From Brevibacillus brevis NBRC 100599 (GTDB lineage: Bacteria; Bacillota; Bacilli; Brevibacillales; Brevibacillaceae), in NCBI RefSeq assembly GCF_000010165.1, contig NC_012491.1:4845001-4909000 (forward strand): a stretch of DNA of 64,000 bases. Reading direction: 5' to 3'. The notes beneath the pieces were generated by a model that saw only the letters and a program-made list of their open reading frames with translations, did no database searches and was not told the origin of the DNA. Positions 38,974 to 47,599 of this stretch are shown in pieces; positions within the stretch are counted from its first letter, which is position 1; every line of letters starts with the position of its first letter. A program made the translations under genes and the position numbers.

Positions 38974-39693
38974 CTAGCTCTGCTGGAAAGTTGCTGCTTC
39001 TGCGGCTTTTTCCAACTTCTTGCGATGTTGCAGGCAAGCCTCGCACCTTCTGCTTTTTCGTCCGAAAGCCGTGTAGTATTTGCTTTTTTTGCAAGACCGG
39101 CACGTAATGTACAACGAGCTCGACAAATTGTAGTTCTCTTCTGGCGTGTTTTCTTTCAAGTGTACGGTCTTGTTATATTTGATCAGCAAATGAGCTGTGT
39201 GGATAGCATCGACCAAGGCCGAGTGCAGCCTGCCCTCCTGGATGATTCCTGCCGTGTCGATCGCTTCTTTCAGACTCATCTGTTTGCGATCAGCCAAAAG
39301 CAGGCTAATTGGCGGCTGGATGTCATTGTAATTGCGCATCCAGTTGAAGTCCAAACCGAACCGCGCACAATGCTCGATCATCAGCCGCTTGTCGTCTTGC
39401 CCCCATGTGCACAGGTAGTATTCAGAATCGTTGCCAATCCACTTCAGAAATTCTGCGAATGCCCGGCGAAACGGGATAAAGGTTGGCATGTTCTCTTTAT
39501 CGAGACCGATGAACTTACGGGTTCTCTCTGAGATTCGGCGCTCGATGGCTGGAAAGGTATAGCGCTGAAATGTGTCGACCTCCACGCCATTTTTTCCGGG
39601 TACGACTTTTGCCGCTCCGATCTCAATAATTTCCGGAATCTTGTCTCTCTGATAAGTCAGTGTCGTTTCAAGGTCAAAAACAATGATCTGCAA
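38974..39693 (-). CDS. DEDDh 3'-5' exonuclease (KapD-like) with C-terminal Cys motif
   Basis: 239 residues, TTG start after AGGATGTGA. Exo I: FDLETTLTYQRDKIPEIIEI (DxE); Exo II: YLCTWGQDDKRLMIEHC; Exo III: HSALVDAIHTAHLL (HxxxxD). Closest by eye to KapD, a sporulation-linked exonuclease. Unusual extra: a C-terminal CRSCKKSKYYTAFGRKSRRC then EACLQ, i.e. CxxC...CxxC, likely a small zinc ribbon that could help bind RNA or DNA. Confidence 0.85.
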   Translation of the reverse strand: MQIIVFDLETTLTYQRDKIPEIIEIGAAKVVPGKNGVEVDTFQRYTFPAIERRISERTRKFIGLDKENMPTFIPFRRAFAEFLKWIGNDSEYYLCTWGQDDKRLMIEHCARFGLDFNWMRNYNDIQPPISLLLADRKQMSLKEAIDTAGIIQEGRLHSALVDAIHTAHLLIKYNKTVHLKENTPEENYNLSSSLYITCRSCKKSKYYTAFGRKSRRCEACLQHRKKLEKAAEAATFQQS

Positions 39694-39845
39694 GCGTAAT
39701 CACATCCTGTATGTATTGTCTCTATTATGGCTTGGATCGGGTACAGAAAGCAAAACAAAGACAAAAGGGCTACCTGATTGAAATGAAAAAGGATAAGAAC
39801 CCATCGGATTCCTACCCTTGTTTATCTGTTTCGCTTGATGGTAAC

Positions 39846-40748
39846 TCAATCTGCTGTACGTACATTTATCGCTTGCTCATAAATGGCCTTTGCAACACGG
39901 GCGATGGTAAGTTCTGCGGCTTCTGTGTCAGTCACATCGCGTGATAAGGCAGTGATCGCAACCATCCCTTTTTCTTCGGGCAAATAAATGATGCCAGCAT
40001 CATTGACGACTGCATTGACGGTCCCTGTCTTATGCGCGACCTTTGTTCCTTCTGGCAACAAGTACGGCAGACGACTGTTGTAATGCTGACGTCTCATGAT
40101 GTCTAGCATCAGCTCGCAGGAGGCTTCCGTGAGAATTTCTTTTCGCGCAATCATGATAAGCAGGCGGTTCAGCTCGGAAGGTGTCGCTACGTTATTGTCA
40201 CGGGTAGGCATCGATACATCGTGGAGCAATTCGTAATTGCCTGACTCCTCCCGTCGCATGAACTCATCGAACCCCGCCTGCGAAGGTGCAGGCTCATTCA
40301 TACCTACACAGTGGTTGAGGAGCTCCCAGCAATTATGCCGCAAATGAATCTGCGAAAGACCCAGCTCATGCATGTGCTCATTCACCTTGTCAATGCCGCC
40401 GATCAGCTCGAGGATTTGGTCCGTCGCATAGTTATCGCTGACAATCGTCATTAGTGTCGCCAAGTCTTTGACCGTTAAGGCTGCTCCGGCATCCAGCTCT
40501 TGCAAAATGCCTGACCCCGGCACGCGATCCTCCCATTTCAGTGTCACACGCTGGTCGAGACGGATTCGTCCTGCTTCCACCTCGCGCATCATGGTGACCA
40601 TGATCGGAATTTTGAATGCACTCGCCAGTTGAAACAGCTCTTCATCCAGATGTCCTGCTGTCTCTCCTGTTTCCAAATGCATAGCTGCGATTCCAAAAAT
40701 ACCGGGTGCTTCCTTTAGCACGTCTTCTACTACTTGCTGCCATGTCAT
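39846..40748 (-). CDS. Beta-lactamase-fold serine hydrolase, class A-like, no signal peptide
   Basis: 300 residues from ATG at 40748 (GGAGGAATTTTC upstream; the frame is open further up but overlaps the previous gene). Motifs: SAFK (SxxK, about 42-45), SDN in TIVSDNYATDQ, and KTG in VAHKTGTVNAV; all closer to true class A enzymes than the paralogue at 2685-3494. No signal peptide or lipobox. A CWELLNHCVGMNEP insertion with two Cys follows the SDN region. It lies 74 bp after an oligopeptide-binding lipoprotein gene on the same strand. Cytosolic serine peptidase/hydrolase is the safest call. Confidence 0.82.
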   Translation of the reverse strand: MTWQQVVEDVLKEAPGIFGIAAMHLETGETAGHLDEELFQLASAFKIPIMVTMMREVEAGRIRLDQRVTLKWEDRVPGSGILQELDAGAALTVKDLATLMTIVSDNYATDQILELIGGIDKVNEHMHELGLSQIHLRHNCWELLNHCVGMNEPAPSQAGFDEFMRREESGNYELLHDVSMPTRDNNVATPSELNRLLIMIARKEILTEASCELMLDIMRRQHYNSRLPYLLPEGTKVAHKTGTVNAVVNDAGIIYLPEEKGMVAITALSRDVTDTEAAELTIARVAKAIYEQAINVRTAD

Positions 40749-40822
40749 GAAAATTCCTCCCCCATCGCTCGCGAAACGGCCCACACATGGATTTTCGTAT
40801 CGGCCATTTCTTTTCAGCGCTA

Positions 40823-42460
40823 TTATTCTTTGTATCCCCACTTGAAGTCGATGTAGCCCAAAGGATCGACCGTGATGCCTTTTACCTTTTCATTTTGCAC
40901 CCATGAATTGACACTGGAGTACACACCCGTGACCGGCATTTCTTCCATCAGGATGCTCTCCGCTTCAACCAGATACTGATTGCGTTTGGCCTCATCTGGT
41001 TCGGCGTACGCCTTTTTCACCAGTTCTACGTACTTCTCACTAAACCAGAAGGTAGAGTTATTGGAGCTGTACTTCTCCATCATCAGCTCCAGGAAGTTGA
41101 CGGAGTCGTTGTAATCTCCCGTCCAACCTGTTCGGGAAATCATGTACTTCCCTTGCTCCTGATCGTCAAACATGACCTTCAATTCTTTGTTAATCAGCTT
41201 GACGTCCACACCGAGAGCTTGCTTCCATTGCGCCTGCAACGCTTCGGCAATCTTCTTGTTGAGGTCGGAGGTATTGTAAAGGTAGGTGATTTCGGGCAGC
41301 TTAGTGATACCCATCTCCTTCATTCCTTCTGCCAATAACTGTTTCGCCGTCTCCACATCGTTATCCTTGAAATATCCTTCCGGCTTTAGAGAAGCGGAAA
41401 GTGGGACGAAGCCCATCAAGGGGGTCTGTCCAGCCTGACCAATGTTTTCAGCAATGTCACTACGGTTGATCGCGTAGGCAAACGCTTTGCGGATTTTGCT
41501 ATTCGTAAATGGCGGCTTCTGTGTCTGGAACAAGAGATAGTAGTTGGTCGCACGTTTCATGGTTTGCAGCTTGCCTTCGTCGCGCAACGGTCCAATGGCA
41601 TCCGCAGGTAGTCCACTAATCGGGCCGCCTGCCCAATCCAGCTCGCCGCTATTGAACAGCTCCAGCTCGGTATTCGTATCTTCGATCATGGAAAACTCGA
41701 TTTCGTTAAACTTCACGACGTCTTTGTCCCAATAGTGCTCGTTTTTCGCCAGCTCAATTTTGTTTTTATGCTGCCAGTTCACCAGCTTGAACGGCCCATT
41801 GGTCACGATGGATTCGGGCTTTTTCGCCCAATCGGGATTGGCTTCTACCACCTCTTGATTGACCGGATAGTAGAAGGTCGCAAGTGTCAGGAAGTAAGGA
41901 GTGGGGTTTTCCAAGGTGACTTGCAGTGTCTTGTCATTGACGACCTTAATGCCGACATCCTCTGCTTTCGCCTTTCCTTCGTAAAAGGCACGGGCATTTT
42001 TGATTGGATAGTACTTGTAGGCGGAGCCGCTGGCTGTCTTCGGATTGAGCACGCGCATCCAGCCGAAGGCGAAGTCTTGAGCCGTAACCGGGTCACCATT
42101 GCTCCATTTGCTGTCGCGTAAAGTAAAGGTGTACACCTTTTTGTCCGCCGATACTTGAATGTCGGATGCAACGGAATGGACTGGCTTGCCATCCTTGTCC
42201 AATCGAACGAGTCCGTCGTATAACGAACGGATGAAGGCACCAGAAATCACATCGTTGGACATGCCTGAATCAAGTGTTTCAGGCTCGGCAGCATTCATGT
42301 GCAACGTCTGCTCTACCGCACTCTGCACAGTTTCCTGCTGTGTTGGCGTTGGTTGCTGCTTGTCTGGTGTGGTTTGAGTCGGCGTATTGCCGCTGCTACA
42401 GCCTGCAACTAGTCCTGTAAGCAAAACGAAGAGACTCGTCATGACAACTGGTCTTTTCAT
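40823..42460 (-). CDS. Oligopeptide-binding lipoprotein (OppA family, SBP family 5)
   Basis: 545 residues from ATG at 42460 with AGGGGG upstream. Lipoprotein signal LTGLVAGC-SSGN (Cys about 21). Family 5 binding-protein blocks: AAEPETLDSGMSNDVISGAF, LRDSKWSNGDPVTAQDFAFG, WMRVLNPKTASGSAYKYYPI, NGPFKLVNWQHKNKIELAKN, KIRKAFAYAINRSDI. Closest to Gram-positive OppA (DtpP-like) proteins with general peptide specificity. No permease gene is adjacent; it may feed the Opp permease at 43.4-47.5 kb. A CodY-like box lies 43-57 bp upstream of the start. Confidence 0.9.
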   Translation of the reverse strand: MKRPVVMTSLFVLLTGLVAGCSSGNTPTQTTPDKQQPTPTQQETVQSAVEQTLHMNAAEPETLDSGMSNDVISGAFIRSLYDGLVRLDKDGKPVHSVASDIQVSADKKVYTFTLRDSKWSNGDPVTAQDFAFGWMRVLNPKTASGSAYKYYPIKNARAFYEGKAKAEDVGIKVVNDKTLQVTLENPTPYFLTLATFYYPVNQEVVEANPDWAKKPESIVTNGPFKLVNWQHKNKIELAKNEHYWDKDVVKFNEIEFSMIEDTNTELELFNSGELDWAGGPISGLPADAIGPLRDEGKLQTMKRATNYYLLFQTQKPPFTNSKIRKAFAYAINRSDIAENIGQAGQTPLMGFVPLSASLKPEGYFKDNDVETAKQLLAEGMKEMGITKLPEITYLYNTSDLNKKIAEALQAQWKQALGVDVKLINKELKVMFDDQEQGKYMISRTGWTGDYNDSVNFLELMMEKYSSNNSTFWFSEKYVELVKKAYAEPDEAKRNQYLVEAESILMEEMPVTGVYSSVNSWVQNEKVKGITVDPLGYIDFKWGYKE

Positions 42461-42502
42461 GCTGTACCCCCTTGTTTGAGTCGGATATCTGATTATTGAA
42501 TA

Positions 42503-42517
42503 AATATTCTGCAAATT
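42503..42517 (-). promoter_or_regulatory. Candidate CodY box upstream of the lone SBP gene
   Basis: Minus strand AATTTGCAGAATATT, two mismatches to the consensus AATTTTCWGAAAATT. CodY commonly represses peptide uptake genes in Firmicutes. Confidence 0.5.
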
Positions 42518-42621
42518 CCGTGCCATTCGTGTTTTCGGTTGTTCTTTTGTTAGTTTTATTCTCTGCGGAATACTTTTACCAGAGTCGGTCCGACAAGTTT
42601 CTACCAATAGTCTCTGTCACG

Positions 42622-42654
42622 CAAAAAAGAAGTATTCATCGTTGAATACTTCTA
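42622..42654 (-). terminator. Terminator of the YezD-DUF2325 operon
   Basis: Minus strand: AGAAGTATTCA, ACGA, TGAATACTTCT followed by TTTTTGC. Perfect 11-bp stem. Confidence 0.88.
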
Positions 42655-42683
42655 TTCATTCGCGCATATGGGAGCTGTCCTCT

Positions 42684-42965
42684 CTAGCTTATCGCTGGTT
42701 CATAAATGGCTACCGCATCACATGACCGCCGGCAAAAAACGATCGGGACATGCTTTTGCTTCGCCAGCTTCTTTATATTTTTACTCAAGCTGTGACTCAC
42801 GAAGTTAATAAAGACAAGAACAAGCTCCGTATCAGAAGGAATCGTCGCCTTCACATCGGATTTTTTGCGACCTGATACGTGATAGACATTCTGGAACCCT
42901 TTGTTTTGCAACAAGCTCTCGATTTCTCCTACCCGATCTCCTCCAACCACAAGAACGCCTGCCAT
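42684..42965 (-). CDS. DUF2325 family protein
   Basis: 93 residues. Family blocks: AGVLVVGGDRVGEIESLLQN at the N-terminus (Rossmann-like strand and G-loop), VYHVSGRKKSDVKATIPSDT, LVLVFINFVSHSLSKNIKKL, VPIVFCRRSCDAV at the end. Role unknown. In operon with a YezD-like gene; 36 bp between them. Confidence 0.88.
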   Translation of the reverse strand: MAGVLVVGGDRVGEIESLLQNKGFQNVYHVSGRKKSDVKATIPSDTELVLVFINFVSHSLSKNIKKLAKQKHVPIVFCRRSCDAVAIYEPAIS

Positions 42966-43001
42966 AGTCCTTCCTCCTCTCTTTTCCCCATGCTTTTTCT
43001 T

Positions 43002-43196
43002 CTATTTTCCGGTCCGCGCTTGCGAAATCTTTGCCTCAGGCTTTTCCACCGGGAGTCTGTATTTTTCCGTTCGCTCAATCTGAACGACCTGTGAATCGTG
43101 GACCACAATATGTATGGAGCCGTATTCCAGACCGTCCAGTGCGCGTGCGATTTTCTCAAGTAAGAGATCATCTAGGGAAACCTCATTCTTTGCCAC
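43002..43196 (-). CDS. yezD: YezD family (DUF2292) small protein
   Basis: 64 residues from GTG at 43196 behind AAGGTGA. LLEKIARALDGLEYGSIHIV and VHDSQVVQIERTEKYRLP match the YezD/DUF2292 family nearly throughout. Such proteins often sit in sulfur-assimilation operons of Bacillales, but here the partner is DUF2325 only. A strong promoter is 70-100 bp upstream. Confidence 0.85.
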   Translation of the reverse strand: MAKNEVSLDDLLLEKIARALDGLEYGSIHIVVHDSQVVQIERTEKYRLPVEKPEAKISQARTGK

Positions 43197-43267
43197 GGGG
43201 ATCACCTTCCTCTTTTGTCAAAATCAATACATATTATTCCTACCTACTTAGTGTGTTTTATAGTCTG

Positions 43268-43297
43268 ATAATACCCCTTGATCCCGACTGCTGTCAA
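43268..43297 (-). promoter_or_regulatory. Sigma-A type promoter of yezD
   Basis: Minus strand -35 TTGACA (43292-43297), spacer 18, -10 TATTAT (43268-43273). Confidence 0.75.
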
Positions 43298-43363
43298 TGT
43301 CAAACAGTTTAGGCATCAAGAGGCTTTTCTCACCTCATTCTCCTTCGATTGACTTCATTCCCG

Positions 43364-44329
43364 TTACACCAAATGGCAGGCGACAAATCGGTCCGTGCTA
43401 ACCTCACGAAAAGCAGGCATTTCCTGTCGGCAAATCTCTTTCACATACGGGCAGCGCGTGTGGAATTTGCATCCTGCCGGAGGATTCGCCGGACTTGGCA
43501 TGTCTCCCTGCAGGACAATGCGTTCGCGCTTGTACTTTGGGATCGGGAGCGGCACAGAGGAGAGCAATGCTTTCGTGTACGGATGGAGCGGCTCCAAAAA
43601 CAACTCATCACGAGATGCCAGCTCCAGCAATGATCCCAAATACATGACCCCGATCCTCGTGCACAGATGCTCCACGACGCTCAAATCATGGGAAATAAAT
43701 AAGTACGTCAGCTTCCTTTGCTCCTGCAACTCTGCAAACAAATTGATGATTTGGGCTTGGATCGACACATCCAGAGCAGATACTGGCTCATCCGCGACGA
43801 TAAAATCAGGATTCATCATAATGGCTCGTGCGATACCGATCCGTTGACGCTGACCTCCCGAGAACTCATGCGGATACCGATCAACATGATAGGGCGCCAA
43901 TCCACATAAATTCATGACCTCTAAGACCCTTTCCCTGACCTCCGCTTGTGGAAGCAGCCCGTGATCAAGCAGCGCTTCTCCCAGTGCTTCTCCGATTCTC
44001 ACGCGCGGATTCAGCGAGCTGTACGGGTCTTGAAAAATATATTGCATCCGTGGACGCAATGCTCGGAGCTCTTGGCGATTTAAAGCGTGCACATCGATAC
44101 CCTGGAAGCGGACTTCTCCCTCTGTCTTTTCCAAAAGGCGAAGGATGGTGCGACCTGTCGTACTTTTCCCGCTGCCGGATTCACCGACCAGCCCGAACGT
44201 CTCCCCTTTTTGAATCGAAAAGCTGACGTCATCCACTGCTTTAACCTGGCCGATCGTCCTGCCTAATAGCCCTCCGGTAATCGGGTAATATTTTTTCAAT
44301 CGGCGCACTTCCAGCAAATTATTTTCCAC
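43364..44329 (-). CDS. oppF: Oligopeptide ABC transporter ATPase OppF
   Basis: 321 residues from GTG at 44329 with GAGGAG seven bases upstream; it overlaps the oppD stop by 11 bp. Walker A GESGSGKSTTGR, Q-loop QYIFQDPYSSLNPR, signature SGGQRQRIGIARA, Walker B FIVADEPVSALD, and the C-terminal oligo_HPY segment with CKFHTRCPYVKEIC (Cys set that binds an Fe-S cluster in related DppD/F). Cytosolic energy-coupling subunit. Confidence 0.93.
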   Translation of the reverse strand: MENNLLEVRRLKKYYPITGGLLGRTIGQVKAVDDVSFSIQKGETFGLVGESGSGKSTTGRTILRLLEKTEGEVRFQGIDVHALNRQELRALRPRMQYIFQDPYSSLNPRVRIGEALGEALLDHGLLPQAEVRERVLEVMNLCGLAPYHVDRYPHEFSGGQRQRIGIARAIMMNPDFIVADEPVSALDVSIQAQIINLFAELQEQRKLTYLFISHDLSVVEHLCTRIGVMYLGSLLELASRDELFLEPLHPYTKALLSSVPLPIPKYKRERIVLQGDMPSPANPPAGCKFHTRCPYVKEICRQEMPAFREVSTDRFVACHLV

Positions 44330-45305
44330 CGGCGATCTCCTCCTCATACAGCCAGCACGCGACCTTTCTACCGTCTCCCCCATCACGCAAAGGCGGCTGC
44401 TTCACCCGGCAAATGGCCAAGCACTGATCGCATCGCTCAAGAAAATAGCAGGCTTCACCGAGTGTCGTCGGATTCGGTACTTGACCAGGGATGGAATACA
44501 GCTTGGCTCTGCGTTGATTCAACACAGGCTTGGAGCGGAGCAAGCCTTGTGTATACGGATGCTTCGGCTCCTCAAACAGCTCGACGACCGGAGACACCTC
44601 TACCACTTTCCCTGCGTACATCACGACCACTTGATCGGCCATTTCCGCAACAACACCCAGATCATGCGTGATAAATAGAATCGCAGTTTGGGCTTCCTCC
44701 TTGATTTTGCGAAGTAGATCGAGAATTTGTGCCTGAATGGTCACATCCAAAGCAGTCGTCGGCTCATCGGCGATCAACAGGCGCGGATTGCAGGATATTG
44801 CGATCGCAATCATTATGCGTTGCAGCATGCCTCCGCTCAATTCATGGGGGTATGATTTTGCGATTTCTTTTGCCCGTGGGATTCCGACTAGCTCGATCAG
44901 TTCAATGGCTCGTGCTTGGGCTACTTTTTTGCTTAAGCCCTGATGCTCCATGATCGGTTCCATGATTTGCTCACCGATGGTCAGTACGGGATTGAGGGAC
45001 GACATCGGCTCTTGAAAAATCATGGCCAGCTCATTGCCGCGGAGCTTGCGCATTTCTTCTTTGCTAACTTTTCGCAGATCACGGCCTGCAAACCATATCT
45101 CACCCGAAACGATACTGCCTACCGCCTCTGGGATTAGTCCCATCAATGACATGGCTGCCGCGCTTTTGCCGCAGCCTGACTCGCCTACGATGCATACGGT
45201 CTCTCCTTCATGGATACGCAGATCGAGGGCATCGACTGCTTTGACCACGCCTTGTTCGGACTTGAAGTAGGTGCTTACATTTTGGATTTCGACTAGAGCA
45301 TTCAT
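44319..45305 (-). CDS. oppD: Oligopeptide ABC transporter ATPase OppD
   Basis: 328 residues. Walker A GESGCGKSAAAM, Q-loop IFQEPMSSLNPV, signature SGGMLQRIMIAIA, Walker B LLIADEPTTALD, C-terminal CYFLERCDQCLAICRVKQPP (Cys cluster). Preceded by a 311-bp gap that holds a repeat element, so mRNA from the permease genes must run through that hairpin. Confidence 0.93.
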   Translation of the reverse strand: MNALVEIQNVSTYFKSEQGVVKAVDALDLRIHEGETVCIVGESGCGKSAAAMSLMGLIPEAVGSIVSGEIWFAGRDLRKVSKEEMRKLRGNELAMIFQEPMSSLNPVLTIGEQIMEPIMEHQGLSKKVAQARAIELIELVGIPRAKEIAKSYPHELSGGMLQRIMIAIAISCNPRLLIADEPTTALDVTIQAQILDLLRKIKEEAQTAILFITHDLGVVAEMADQVVVMYAGKVVEVSPVVELFEEPKHPYTQGLLRSKPVLNQRRAKLYSIPGQVPNPTTLGEACYFLERCDQCLAICRVKQPPLRDGGDGRKVACWLYEEEIAGGK

Positions 45306-45354
45306 GCTTGGCTCACCTGCCTTTTCTTGTATTTGAAGAAGCTGTAGTGGGGAG

Positions 45355-45553
45355 GGAGAAGTGATTTCCAGTCTACGCTTCGGCCTACGCCCCGCAAAGA
45401 TGTATCACTGTCCGCTTCGAAAAAAATGGCGGGAGCGCTTCAAACGTAGAAGTTTCAGGGGAGTAATCCATGAGTGAAGCTGAAATTCCCCGCCATTTTT
45501 TCCGAAGCTGGGATGGGCTCCAGAGGCGCTTGGACTGGAAATCACTTCTCCCT
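45355..45553 (-). repeat. Repeat module B, copy 2 (inverted; inside the opp operon)
   Basis: Terminal inverted repeats GGGAGAAGTGATTTCCAGTC (45355-45374) and its exact complement (45534-45553). Inner arms 45415-45434 and 45490-45509. Against copy 1, GAAGCGAATT changes to GAAGTGATT with matching changes in the opposite arm, and ATAAAT/ATTTAT changes to AAAAAT/ATTTTT. Module A is missing here. The gap 45306-45616 holds nothing else. Confidence 0.9.
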
Positions 45554-45616
45554 GCGCTGCTTCAGTTTTATCTTGAAAGTAGGTTCAAGAAGTTATAAAT
45601 CATTCAAAAACACCCA

Positions 45617-46543
45617 TCAACGCTTCTGCTTCGGGTCCAAAGCATCTCGCAATCCATCCCCCAGCAAATTAATCGAGATGACAGTAGCGAAAATAGCAAT
45701 ACCCGGAGGAACCCACAGCCATGGTCTTTTCTGAAAATCGATTAAGGTATTCGCTGCATCCATCATATTGCCCCATGTCGGGGTTGGCGGGACGACTCCG
45801 AGGCCGAAGTACGATAATACGGATTCGCTCAGGATCGCACCACCGACGTTCAAGGTGGCAACGACAATCAAGAGTGGTGTCAGATTGGGCAGCAAATGGA
45901 AGAACAGCTTGCGTCTGTCGCGCAGACCGAGTACTTCTGCTGCTTGCATGAATTCACTTTCACGCAGGGTGAGCATCTGGCTGCGGACCATTCGCGCCAA
46001 GCCGGGCCAGCCGATCAGGCTCAGCATGACCATGACGATATAAATGCGGTAGTCGGTCGGGATTTTCCACTCGGAGAGGACTGCGCCCATAATAAACAAG
46101 AGCGGCAGACCAGGAATGGTCATGAGCACGTCTGCTACACGCATGATTACTTGATCGACCCATCCGCGGTAAAAGCCAGCCAGTGCCCCGAGAAGGGCGC
46201 CAATGGAAACGGAGAGCACCATGGAAGCAATGCCGACTGTCAATGAGATTCGGCCAGCCTGCATCAATCGCGTCAAAATGTCTCTGCCCAAGCTGTCCGT
46301 CCCGAGCCAATGGGAGAAGCTTGGCGGCTTGTTGATCATGGCCGTATTAATCTTGCCGGATGCGTACGGAGAAAAAAACGGACCGATGAAGCATCCCACT
46401 GCCATAACGAGTAAAAACACAAGTCCAACCATGGCCAGACGCTTCTTTTTCAGTCGCAAAAAAGCCTCGTGCCACAAGGAAGAACGCAACGTTACCTGCT
46501 CCGGTCTCGTCACCTCCGCTACTTCACTTACCGTCGATGCCAT
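45617..46543 (-). CDS. oppC: Oligopeptide ABC transporter permease OppC
   Basis: 308 residues, six membrane helices. N-terminal OppC_N segment (RLKKKRLAMVGLVFLLVMAV), HWLGTDSLGRDILTRLMQAG typical of OppC/DppC, and the EAA loop EFMQAAEVLGLRDRRKLFFH. ATG behind GGAGGGG. 13 bp after oppB. Confidence 0.93.
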   Translation of the reverse strand: MASTVSEVAEVTRPEQVTLRSSLWHEAFLRLKKKRLAMVGLVFLLVMAVGCFIGPFFSPYASGKINTAMINKPPSFSHWLGTDSLGRDILTRLMQAGRISLTVGIASMVLSVSIGALLGALAGFYRGWVDQVIMRVADVLMTIPGLPLLFIMGAVLSEWKIPTDYRIYIVMVMLSLIGWPGLARMVRSQMLTLRESEFMQAAEVLGLRDRRKLFFHLLPNLTPLLIVVATLNVGGAILSESVLSYFGLGVVPPTPTWGNMMDAANTLIDFQKRPWLWVPPGIAIFATVISINLLGDGLRDALDPKQKR

Positions 46544-46556
46544 CGTTTTTCCCCTC

Positions 46557-47513
46557 CTATTTCAACCGAACCCGTGGGTCGGCCACTCTGTACAGCAAAT
46601 CAGCAGATAAGTTTCCGATGACGGTGAGAATCGCCAGGAACATCGTAAAGCCCATCAAGAGCGGGTAGTCCCGTACAGAAAACGCCTGCATGTACAACTG
46701 TCCGACACCGGGCCAGTTAAAGATTTTTTCCGTGATGATCGCCCCACCAAACAGAGCTGGCAGCTCAAAGCCTAACAGTGTAATGGCAGGCAGAAGCGCA
46801 TTGCGCAGCGCGTGCTTGTGCAGGACGACTTTTTCCTTCAGGCCTTTTGCCCGGGCCGTGCGCACGAAGTCTTGTTGAATGACCTCCAGCATGTTCGTGC
46901 GGAAATAGCGGGTCAGCGTCCCCACGCTCAGCAAAGTTAGCACCGTCACAGGCAAAAACATATGCTGAACCACGTCCCACGCATAGGTGAGCCCTGTTTC
47001 CTTGCTGCCGATCATCATCATGCCCCCTGCGGGAAACAGCTTGGCATCGACGGCAAACAACTTGATAAACAGCAGCCCAACGAAAAAGACAGGCAGCGAC
47101 ATCGCAGCAAAAACACCGATCGTCACGAGCGCATCGAACCAGGAATGCTGCCTTGCAGCAGACAGAACTCCGATTGAGATCGCGATCAGCCATGTAAAAA
47201 AGGTGGAGGTAATCGCCAGCAAAAACGAATTCCAGATGTAATCGTTTAGCAGCGACATCACCGGCTGTTGGTATTGCAGAGAATAACCAAAATCGCCTTG
47301 GAGGGCGTTTTTCATCCAGATGAAATACCGTTCGACGACAGGCTTATCCAGCCCGTACATCGCTTTTAGCTCCAGCTTTCGTTCGGCTGTCAGCTTGAGA
47401 CTCGTATCGACGAAATCACCGGGCGTTAGGGCATACAGGAAAAAAATTAAAATGGATGCGCCGAAGAGCGTCAATGCCATGTAAAAGACCCTTTTCAGGA
47501 AGTAGGACGTCAT
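46557..47513 (-). CDS. oppB: Oligopeptide ABC transporter permease OppB
   Basis: 318 residues from ATG at 47513 (AAAGGAGG upstream). Six membrane helices; MTSYFLKRVFYMALTLFGAS at the start, EAA loop FVRTARAKGLKEKVVLHKHA, and LFGGAIITEKIFNWPGVGQL near the end. It is separated from the binding-protein gene by 86 bp containing a strong terminator. Confidence 0.93.
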   Translation of the reverse strand: MTSYFLKRVFYMALTLFGASILIFFLYALTPGDFVDTSLKLTAERKLELKAMYGLDKPVVERYFIWMKNALQGDFGYSLQYQQPVMSLLNDYIWNSFLLAITSTFFTWLIAISIGVLSAARQHSWFDALVTIGVFAAMSLPVFFVGLLFIKLFAVDAKLFPAGGMMMIGSKETGLTYAWDVVQHMFLPVTVLTLLSVGTLTRYFRTNMLEVIQQDFVRTARAKGLKEKVVLHKHALRNALLPAITLLGFELPALFGGAIITEKIFNWPGVGQLYMQAFSVRDYPLLMGFTMFLAILTVIGNLSADLLYRVADPRVRLK

Positions 47514-47536
47514 CGTTTGCCTCCTTTCATGCTTGG

Positions 47537-47568
47537 GAAAAAAAGAAAGCCCAGCCCCAGGGCCGGGC
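47537..47568 (-). terminator. Internal terminator between SBP gene and oppB
   Basis: Minus strand: GCCCGGCCC-TG-GGGCTGGGC followed by TTTCTTTTTTT. Partial read-through would give more binding protein than permease, a common arrangement. Confidence 0.85.
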
Positions 47569-47599
47569 ACAACATTCGTGAGTCAGTTACTCGAACTTG

